Below are positions 60,701 through 64,000 of a stretch of 64,000 nt of DNA, one piece after another. Below the pieces are notes generated by a model. The model searched no databases, was not told the DNA's origin, and saw only the letters and a program-made list of their open reading frames with translations. The position numbers were made by a program, and so were the translations under genes. The stretch's first letter is position 1; each line of letters starts with the position of its first letter. This DNA is from Opisthocomus hoazin (lineage: Eukaryota > Chordata > Aves > Opisthocomiformes > Opisthocomidae), in the NCBI RefSeq assembly GCF_030867145.1, contig NC_134417.1, positions 10,517,577 through 10,581,576 of the forward strand. The letters are read 5' to 3'.

Positions 60701-62860
60701 TCAAGGACCAGATGGTTTACCTGGACCCCCAGGAGTGCCTGGTGAGTACATCTGCACTAAACACAGTAAAAAATCGGAGATAATTTGATTGGGATTTCTC
60801 TTCCAGCTCTGGCCAGATAAAACTGTTGGGTACAGAAACCGTGGAATTAGCTGTAATATTCCCTTTCAGGAAAACTAGGGAAGTAGATGCGAATAGGAAG
60901 GGCATGCAAGGCCATGTCCGTGGTGTGCAATATGGCAGAGATTCCAAGTAGTCCTATGCTATGACATGGTTCCTCCAAGAACCAGAAACATCTGGTGCCT
61001 GTGCCACAGCTTGCATATCCAGAAAGGAGCCTCTTGCACAATTTTGACGAAAGCCTATCCTAAATTATTCTGGGACTGCTGCAGCGTTCAAAACAGAAGG
61101 AACAAAGTTAGGCTGAAGCATTCTTAATCTTCCTGAAGCCCTTGGCCCTTATGCTTTGCAGGGACACAGTCAAAAAAGTAACTGTATTACTAAGTTTCCC
61201 GGTTCCTTTTTGACGTGACTAAGATATTAAGAACCTGAGTTTACTTTTTTGTGTGGGTTTTGGGCTTGGGTTCTGGGTGGGATTTTTTTAGTTGCTGGCA
61301 TTGTAAATTTTGCACAATTTTTGAATGCACTGAAGGGCAGTAAGTGACATTCAGACTAACCATAAGGCATGTTTGCTGTGGTTTTGTAGAACAACAGTCC
61401 TTAAAGCTGCCCTGAATAGCATAGGAAAATTTCTTCGCAGCTTTATGGTTCTTACAGATGCTTCTGTTCCAAGCTTCACCTTTATAATGTGTGTTTCTGT
61501 ATTCTCAACAAGTGAAAGATTTGTATCGGCTGTAATTATTTCTATAAGTCTGGAAATTTGGGCAGATCACGTTAAAACTTGCCACAGACTCATGGCTGCT
61601 TTGATGCTGTGAACACAGTTAGCATTTTAACTGTGCAAATGTACTGTGGATGAGAAGTAGGGTCTCAGTTCTAATATAATATACAGTGCTGTCCTAATAA
61701 ATAATGATAGACTATAAAACACCTAATCTTACAAGGTGATGTTCTGTGGTAAGATACATCACAGTTTATTATTTTCTTTGTACAGGTAGGGTTGGAGCAA
61801 GAGGTCAGCCAGGTGATTCAGGACATCCAGGGCCAACAGGTGACACAGGCTTTCCTGGGCTTGGATTTCCTGGAAACCCAGGTCCAAAAGGTAAAATACT
61901 CTTTTTGATCTTCTCCAAAACAAAACCAAATCTCAAAAAAATCTACTACTTTTTTTTCAGTCCACGTTAAAAATAATCAACAAGTTAAAATCAATGAGCA
62001 TTACTCAGACAGCCAAGTGTTCTTAGCACTCTTCTAATTTACTGCCTTCAGGCTTACAAATTGCAATTTTGAATATTTTAAGTATTTCAGAGAATCAAGT
62101 CTCAAAGCTGGCAGTAGAAAATACTTTAAAAGACGATGATGCTTCCTCGAATACTGCCCAAACAGGTGCAGTTCATCCACATGCCATGCTTACTTCAGAT
62201 GTATTCTCTTTATTTGGATACGTGTTAGAGAGATAGAGCTGTATAAGTGTCAGTACTTAATTTTTAATGAATTTTGGTTAGGTACAATGAAATAACTGCT
62301 GTCATGTACAGGTAATAGAAAGCATTTTGAATACTACGAATTTGGCCATTCCTCTTGCACAATCATACCCCTCTTTGGACACTAGAAATACTAAGAACTA
62401 TTCTCATAATCCCATCAGGACAGGGGGGAAAAGCAAGCTCTGGTACTAAAACTACTGCCAAGCTGCTCGTTGAAGAAAACAGTACAGAACTGACATCAGA
62501 ATAGCTTCACTTCAAAAAAAGAAAAAAAAAAGATAAGTAACTGATTTGAAGCAAGTAACCAGGCAGTGTTACAGTCAACATTGAGTGAATATGTAAGGAA
62601 CAAGATGCAGTGTGTTGCATCAACTCTGCAATCAAGATTCTGTCTTCAGCTCATGCAAGCTACTTTAGTGTCAGAAGGTCATAACTGCATCCATACAAAT
62701 ATTCATTTGTAAAATAAGGTGGTAACCATAGTATCTGTACTCCCGTTTAATTCCTTTTGCAGGAGATAAAGGACTTGCAGGAGACAGAGGGCCGCCAGGT
62801 TGTGCAGGAAAGATCGGAGATCCAGGCCGAGCTGGAAACCTAGGACAACCAGGAGAAAAG
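15658..62860 (+). CDS. COL4A3: COL4A3, collagen type IV alpha3 chain, exons 1-29 (partial)
   Basis: This gene encodes the alpha3 chain of type IV collagen, secreted and assembled with alpha4 and alpha5 in specialised basement membranes such as that of the kidney glomerulus. Twenty-nine exons join in frame to 743 codons without a stop. Residues 1-29 hold a signal peptide and 30-48 hold the 7S cysteine motif CVCxxxxxCFC. The rest is Gly-X-Y repeat with the interruptions typical of this chain. Diagnostic matches to mammalian alpha3(IV) are [11 protein letters not shown] (exon 13), TEYYD with EKGDEG (exon 19), the CTxCxYIPG interruption (exon 23) and GYGPQG (exon 26). Exon lengths match the human gene as I remember it for nearly all exons through 23. 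The second half of the collagenous domain and the NC1 domain lie beyond the right edge. It faces COL4A4 and probably shares its promoter. No frameshift or stop was found. Confidence 0.95.
15745..29303 (+). other. COL4A3: COL4A3 intron 1 (13.6 kb)
   Basis: The first 0.5 kb belongs to the CpG island; the rest is AT-rich. I found no collagen-like exon, no CR1 copy and no recognisable RNA gene. A small perfect hairpin (8-base stem, 4-base loop) lies at 24806-24825 and poly-A at about 23936-23948. Long first introns of this kind often hold enhancers, but none can be pointed to from sequence alone. Confidence 0.75.
29304..29360 (+). CDS. COL4A3: COL4A3 exon 2, 7S domain cysteines
   Basis: This encodes 19 residues, [19 protein letters not shown] (residues 30-48). 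The four cysteines match the start of the mature alpha3(IV) 7S domain. The acceptor is ttgtttttcag, the donor is gtaaga, and both ends are phase 0. It follows a 13.6 kb first intron. Confidence 0.93.
32214..32303 (+). CDS. COL4A3: COL4A3 exon 3
   Basis: This encodes 30 residues (49-78) of uninterrupted Gly-X-Y, from GEKGFPG to GPQGPK. Acceptor ttacag, donor gtaggt, phase 0. Length and sequence agree with mammalian COL4A3 exon 3. Confidence 0.93.
33982..34026 (+). CDS. COL4A3: COL4A3 exon 4
   Basis: This encodes [15 protein letters not shown] (residues 79-93). Acceptor gtcctag, donor gtaagt. The 45-base length is typical of short collagen exons. Confidence 0.92.
34511..34555 (+). CDS. COL4A3: COL4A3 exon 5
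   Basis: This encodes [15 protein letters not shown] (residues 94-108). Acceptor ttcattag, donor gtaagt, phase 0. Confidence 0.92.
34851..34913 (+). CDS. COL4A3: COL4A3 exon 6
   Basis: This encodes 21 residues (109-129) ending GVPGCNGTK. Cys125 matches a cysteine of mammalian alpha3(IV). Asn126-Gly-Thr forms an N-glycosylation sequon, where human has Ser-Gly-Ser as I recall. Acceptor ctttttag, donor gtacaa, phase 0. Confidence 0.92.
35666..35719 (+). CDS. COL4A3: COL4A3 exon 7
   Basis: This encodes [18 protein letters not shown] (residues 130-147). Acceptor tttcag, donor gtaggt, phase 0. Confidence 0.92.
36548..36574 (+). CDS. COL4A3: COL4A3 exon 8 (27 bases)
   Basis: This very short exon encodes GIAGLKGEK (residues 148-156). 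Acceptor ttttccctag, donor gttagt (not the usual gtaagt/gtgagt). Nine residues is also the length of the matching human segment. Confidence 0.88.
37187..37264 (+). CDS. COL4A3: COL4A3 exon 9, first collagen interruption
   Basis: This encodes 26 residues (157-182). An acidic, non-Gly-X-Y interruption ([13 protein letters not shown]) is followed by [12 protein letters not shown]. The interruption sits where mammalian alpha3(IV) has one (APAKEED...). Cys158 appears to be extra. Acceptor gttcag, donor gtaatt. Confidence 0.9.
37678..37738 (-). mobile_element. CR1 3' tail fragment
   Basis: The minus strand ends in ATTCTATTCTAT-like repeats. On the plus strand, GGAAGGGACCTACGATGACC followed by ATCTAGTCCAACT is the usual complement of a CR1 3' end. 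Only about 60 bases are recognisable. Confidence 0.7.
38065..39826 (+). mobile_element. CR1 LINE, interrupted by a second CR1
   Basis: Plus-strand reverse transcriptase remnant with recognisable blocks: [19 protein letters not shown] near 38365-38420, then the KFANDTKL catalytic block near 38728. The second Asp-Asp motif reads Ala-Asn-Asp where active CR1 has Ala-Asp-Asp. The element continues after an insertion at about 38961-39147 with [17 protein letters not shown] and [11 protein letters not shown]. It ends near 39826 in ATTCTGTGATTCTGTG. Frameshifts and stops break the reading frame. Confidence 0.9.
38961..39147 (+). mobile_element. Short CR1 copy nested inside an older CR1
   Basis: These 187 bases are a complete CR1 3' terminus, from the GAGCACTGGAACAGGCTGCC block to three ATTCTGTG/ATTCTATG tail units. 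They sit in the middle of another CR1 whose sequence resumes right after them (AAGCTCAACATGAGCCAGCA). GATGAC before and GATGAT after the insert could be a short target duplication or chance. Confidence 0.75.
40007..40069 (+). CDS. COL4A3: COL4A3 exon 10
   Basis: This encodes 21 residues (183-203), from [10 protein letters not shown] to GPPGAS. Acceptor gtgcag, donor gtgagt, phase 0. Confidence 0.91.
40567..40602 (+). CDS. COL4A3: COL4A3 exon 11
   Basis: This encodes [12 protein letters not shown] (residues 204-215). Acceptor ttttttgtag after a long T tract, donor gtagtc. Only 115 bases separate it from exon 12. Confidence 0.9.
40718..40759 (+). CDS. COL4A3: COL4A3 exon 12
   Basis: This encodes [14 protein letters not shown] (residues 216-229), a short interruption (LKVI) that matches the RVIGHKG region of mammalian alpha3(IV). 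Acceptor tttacag, donor gtaatt. Confidence 0.9.
42226..42303 (+). CDS. COL4A3: COL4A3 exon 13, TVIVTL interruption
   Basis: This encodes 26 residues (230-255) ending [14 protein letters not shown]. This hydrophobic interruption is nearly identical to mammalian alpha3(IV) and identifies the gene. Asn253-Met-Thr keeps the N-glycosylation sequon. Acceptor tttgaag after a T-rich tract, donor gtaata. Confidence 0.95.
43255..43287. repeat. TA microsatellite
   Basis: Alternating TA over about 33 bases with one AA break, inside COL4A3 intron 13. Likely polymorphic. Confidence 0.9.
43789..43851 (+). CDS. COL4A3: COL4A3 exon 14
   Basis: This encodes 21 residues (256-276), from [10 protein letters not shown] to GPVGFT. 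The DLKGEKG start follows directly on the NMT sequon, as in mammals. Acceptor gtgatag, donor gtaagt, phase 0. Confidence 0.93.
44108..44164 (+). CDS. COL4A3: COL4A3 exon 15
   Basis: This encodes [19 protein letters not shown] (residues 277-295). The imperfection DSQSEKG corresponds to ESYGSEKG in human and is one residue shorter. Acceptor gttacag, donor gtatgt. Confidence 0.91.
44165..47541 (+). other. COL4A3: COL4A3 intron 15
   Basis: Holds a rearranged plus-strand CR1 (about 44308-45282), a short TGA/GATGAT run near 46050, and otherwise AT-rich sequence without recognised features. Confidence 0.75.
44308..45282 (+). mobile_element. CR1 LINE, internally rearranged
   Basis: Plus-strand CR1 with an upstream block ([20 protein letters not shown]) that in intact elements lies well before the reverse-transcriptase core. 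This jumps directly to the C-terminal blocks ([32 protein letters not shown]), so the core is missing. A 50-base segment ([18 protein letters not shown]) occurs twice, at about 44569 and 44729. The tail ends in ATTCTGTGATTCTGTG. Confidence 0.88.
47542..47586 (+). CDS. COL4A3: COL4A3 exon 16
   Basis: This encodes [15 protein letters not shown] (residues 296-310). Acceptor ctttgaag, donor gtaata, phase 0. It lies between two introns that each carry a CR1 copy. Confidence 0.92.
47587..49790 (+). other. COL4A3: COL4A3 intron 16
   Basis: Holds one plus-strand CR1 (about 48083-48990). The remaining 0.8 kb before exon 17 has open frames on both strands but no recognisable protein. Confidence 0.75.
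48083..48990 (+). mobile_element. CR1 LINE, 5'-truncated
   Basis: Begins just before the catalytic block ([11 protein letters not shown], Asp-Asp intact) and runs through the C-terminal reverse-transcriptase blocks to a tail of ATTCTGTGATTCTGTG. One stop splits the frame into two parts (to 48493, then from 48560). It is very similar to the copy in intron 15, so both are probably from one subfamily. Confidence 0.92.
49791..49844 (+). CDS. COL4A3: COL4A3 exon 17
   Basis: This encodes [18 protein letters not shown] (residues 311-328). Acceptor cacctgcag, weak donor gtattt. Length agrees with the mammalian exon. Confidence 0.9.
50239..50280 (+). CDS. COL4A3: COL4A3 exon 18
   Basis: This encodes [14 protein letters not shown] (residues 329-342). 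Cys340 appears to be extra relative to human. Acceptor tgatgaag, donor gtaagt. Confidence 0.9.
51563..51650 (+). CDS. COL4A3: COL4A3 exon 19, Tyr-rich interruption
   Basis: This encodes residues 343-371 plus the first base of a Gly codon. It starts [15 protein letters not shown] and then returns to Gly-X-Y. The TEYYD...EKGDEG pattern matches mammalian alpha3(IV). Acceptor ctcttaag, donor gtgagt. From here several exons split a Gly codon after its first base. Confidence 0.94.
52753..52788 (+). CDS. COL4A3: COL4A3 exon 20
   Basis: This completes the split Gly and encodes [12 protein letters not shown], ending with the first base of the next Gly codon (residues 372-384). Acceptor tttgcag, donor gtacgt. 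Confidence 0.9.
53120..53284 (+). CDS. COL4A3: COL4A3 exon 21
   Basis: This 165-base exon (residues 384-439) starts [11 protein letters not shown], matching SSRPGLRG in mammals. It has an interruption TGLCIVG with Cys412 and ends GPPGEP plus a split Gly. Acceptor cggttag, donor gtgatg (weak). Phase continues only with this donor: reading on into the intron gives a stop after 8 codons. Confidence 0.9.
54250..55798 (-). mobile_element. CR1 LINE, longest copy, antisense to COL4A3
   Basis: The minus strand carries about 1.55 kb of CR1. In order it has [28 protein letters not shown], the first catalytic block ending [10 protein letters not shown], then [17 protein letters not shown] and the tail (CACAGAATCATAGG on the plus strand). 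The largest open piece is 186 codons (55835-55275). The frame is broken by stops and shifts, so it is inactive. Confidence 0.92.
55803..55868 (-). mobile_element. CR1-like 3' tail fragment
   Basis: The plus strand reads AGAATATCTCAAGTTGGAAT and then GGACCCACAAGGATC, a pattern typical of the complement of avian CR1 3' ends of another subfamily. It abuts the 5' end of the longer copy, which may have inserted into it. Confidence 0.5.
55950..56042 (+). CDS. COL4A3: COL4A3 exon 22
   Basis: This 93-base exon (residues 439-470) encodes [10 protein letters not shown], then [17 protein letters not shown]. The leading interruption matches the DIVFRKG region of the human chain in position and length. 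Cys456 appears to be extra. Acceptor cattaacag, donor gtcagt, phase 1 at both ends. Confidence 0.9.
56807..56902 (+). CDS. COL4A3: COL4A3 exon 23, CxxC interruption
   Basis: This 96-base exon (residues 470-502) encodes [20 protein letters not shown] and then GPHGQDGVP. The CTxCxYIPG interruption, a likely disulphide-forming site, is shared with mammalian alpha3(IV). Acceptor cactctag, donor gtaaat, phase 1 at both ends. Confidence 0.94.
57257..57327 (+). CDS. COL4A3: COL4A3 exon 24
   Basis: This 71-base exon (residues 502-525) encodes [20 protein letters not shown] followed by GAQ. It is about six residues (18 bases, two Gly-X-Y triplets) shorter than the human counterpart as I recall it. 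Acceptor ttttgcag, donor gtaaga. Phase returns to 0. Confidence 0.91.
58504..58692 (+). CDS. COL4A3: COL4A3 exon 25, three RGD triplets
   Basis: This 189-base exon (residues 526-588) is rich in Lys and Gly. It contains Arg-Gly-Asp at residues 531-533, 555-557 and 561-563, and one interruption ([10 protein letters not shown]) that shares PEG with the human chain. It ends in a Lys/Ser repeat ([12 protein letters not shown]). Acceptor tttgttccag, donor gtgggt, phase 0. Confidence 0.92.
59580..59748 (+). CDS. COL4A3: COL4A3 exon 26
   Basis: This 169-base exon (residues 589-645) begins [10 protein letters not shown], contains the single-residue break GYGPQG shared with mammals, and ends GLPGEP plus a split Gly. 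Acceptor tttaatag, donor gttagt (unusual). Confidence 0.91.
59925..60125 (-). mobile_element. Old CR1 3' fragment
   Basis: The plus strand shows the complement of a CR1 C-terminus and tail (TGGAAGGGGACCTTGTGAGG, later CTCTGGGCAACCTGTTCCAG). It ends in a poly-A-like run at about 60121-60133. It is more diverged than the other copies. Confidence 0.75.
60649..60741 (+). CDS. COL4A3: COL4A3 exon 27
   Basis: This 93-base exon (residues 645-676) encodes [19 protein letters not shown] and continues to GPPGVP. The [10 protein letters not shown] interruption corresponds to ELSVSTPVP in human. Acceptor tgctgaag, donor gtgagt, phase 1 at both ends. Confidence 0.9.
61786..61890 (+). CDS. COL4A3: COL4A3 exon 28
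   Basis: This 105-base exon (residues 676-711) encodes [15 protein letters not shown] and later [11 protein letters not shown]. The GxGFPG break is shared with mammals. Acceptor gtacag, donor gtaaaa, phase 1 at both ends. Confidence 0.91.
62763..62860 (+). CDS. COL4A3: COL4A3 exon 29 (last exon in window)
   Basis: This 98-base exon (residues 711-743) encodes [18 protein letters not shown] and ends GQPGEK in phase 0. Cys724 matches the GCPGK cysteine of the human chain. Acceptor ccttttgcag, weak donor gtttgg. No further exon is visible to 64000. Confidence 0.9.
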
Positions 62861-64000
62861 GTTTGGTTAGAAATACAGCACAGGCTTTTTCGTAGGTCCC
62901 ATTCATTAAATGTGACACTGAGTAAAGAAATTAAGAAATGTAAGGAATATAGGAAGGAGTTCCTATATTTCCTGACCAGTGATAAGCAAACTGTGAAATG
63001 AATTTGTTTATATATAAAGGGGCTCAGCCTAAAATTTTAAATTCGTATACAGGATTTCAGAACTCAAGTGTTTGGGATGTTTTGGTACTTCAGTTTTCAG
63101 AGCAGAAGGAAGATATTACATTGTTTACAGCAAAGCATTAAGGCCACAGCTTCTGAAAGGATGGCTATTCAGAAATTGCCATTAAGTGCATATTTGATGG
63201 AGGTCAGTGATGAGTAGGCATTTAATTTAAGCAAGTGCTCTGTTGAATAGAAGTGTAAAGGAAGCAGGTTGGAGATAGTACTGCAACCACTTTTGCTGAT
63301 TAACATAAGCTAATCTGCTGATGGCATATGTAAATGTAGGATTCTTGGCTACACTGTAATCAGGATTCAAATTTGAACAAATCATATAATCATATGTTGG
63401 AAGAGACTGCTAAGATCATCAAGTCCAACCATCCACCCAACACCACCATTCCTACTAAACCATATCCTGAACTGCCACCTCTACACCTTTTTGTGAACAC
63501 CTCCAGGGATGGTGACTCCACCACCTCCCTGGGCAGCCTATTCCAATGCCTGACCACTCTTTCAGTAAAGAAATTTTTCCTAATATCCAGTCTAAACCTC
63601 CCCTGACACAACTTGGGGCCATTGCCTCTCATCGTATTGCTAGTTAGTTGGGAGAAACCAACACCTGCCTCACTACACCCTCCTTTCAGGTAGTTGTAGA
63701 GAGCAATAAAGTGCCCCCTCAGCCTCCTCTTCTCCAGACTAAACAGCCCCAGTTCCTTCAGTAGCTCCTCGTAAGACTTGTTCTCCAGACCCCTCACCAG
63801 CCTCGTTGCCCTTCTCTGGACACACTCCAGCACCTCAATGTCTTTCTTGTAGTGAGGGGCCCAAAACTGAACACAGTACTCAAGATACGACCTCACTAGT
63901 GCCGAGTACAGGGGCAAAATAATAACACCTAAATGTTTTGGAAAGGTGGCATTTGTTTTTTTGTGTGTGATACATCATTCTTTTGTGTGATTTTAGTATT
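62861..64000 (+). other. COL4A3: COL4A3 intron 29 (part)
   Basis: Begins after the weak donor gtttgg and runs off the window. Nearly half is a minus-strand CR1 (about 63380-63917). Confidence 0.8.
63380..63917 (-). mobile_element. CR1 LINE fragment, 5'-truncated
   Basis: The minus strand encodes 175 open codons of CR1 reverse-transcriptase C-terminus ([65 protein letters not shown]). The tail lies near 63382. It is the partner of the 5232-5700 copy and has the longer uninterrupted frame of the two. Confidence 0.92.

Larger units (their letters stand above)
59749..62762 (+). other. COL4A3: COL4A3 introns 26-28
   Basis: Intron spans are 59749-60648, 60742-61785 and 61891-62762. The first holds an old, diverged minus-strand CR1 tail (about 59925-60125). 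The others show only AT-rich sequence. Confidence 0.7.

Noticed and set aside
15658..62860. Assignment to COL4A1, COL4A5 or another type IV chain
   Set aside because: The [16 protein letters not shown] and CTDCSYIPG interruptions and the COL4A4 neighbour are specific to COL4A3.
62861..64000. Search for COL4A3 exon 30
   Set aside because: No Gly-X-Y stretch is visible. The open 175-codon minus-strand frame here is CR1.

Overview
The window looks like vertebrate nuclear DNA, most likely from a bird. Genes are split into many short GT-AG exons separated by long AT-rich introns. All recognisable interspersed repeats look like CR1 LINEs, several with the ATTCTGTG-type 3' tail that is common in birds and other sauropsids. 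I cannot name the species. No rRNA, tRNA, CRISPR array or bacterial-style operon was seen.

Two genes are supported, arranged head to head: COL4A4 on the minus strand (left) and COL4A3 on the plus strand (right). They encode the alpha4 and alpha3 chains of type IV collagen, which assemble with alpha5 in specialised basement membranes. A GC- and CpG-rich block at about 14.87-16.29 kb lies between and over their 5' ends and is the likely shared bidirectional promoter. The same arrangement is known in mammals.

Left part, 1-15.4 kb: three coding exons of COL4A4 were found by reading the minus strand and checking splice sites and phase (10233-10178, 7584-7545, 5055-4978). They encode 58 residues: a signal peptide plus the cysteine-rich start of the 7S domain. 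A non-coding exon 1 probably ends near 15361. The rest of COL4A4 lies beyond the left edge.

Right part, 15.6-64 kb: COL4A3 exons 1-29 were placed, each with an AG acceptor, a GT donor and a continuous reading phase. They total 2,229 coding bases, or 743 codons with no stop. They encode the signal peptide, the 7S cysteine cluster and roughly the first half of the interrupted Gly-X-Y collagenous domain. The remaining exons, including the NC1 domain, lie beyond the right edge. Intron 1 is about 13.6 kb.

CR1 copies sit in the introns of both genes, on both strands, and all are truncated or broken. One in intron 9 has a second short CR1 inserted into it, and one in intron 15 is internally rearranged. 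I found no evidence of a new biological system. The most useful points are the small COL4A4 signal-peptide exons, the promoter architecture, and protein differences in alpha3(IV): three RGD triplets in one exon, extra cysteines and an extra N-glycosylation sequon.
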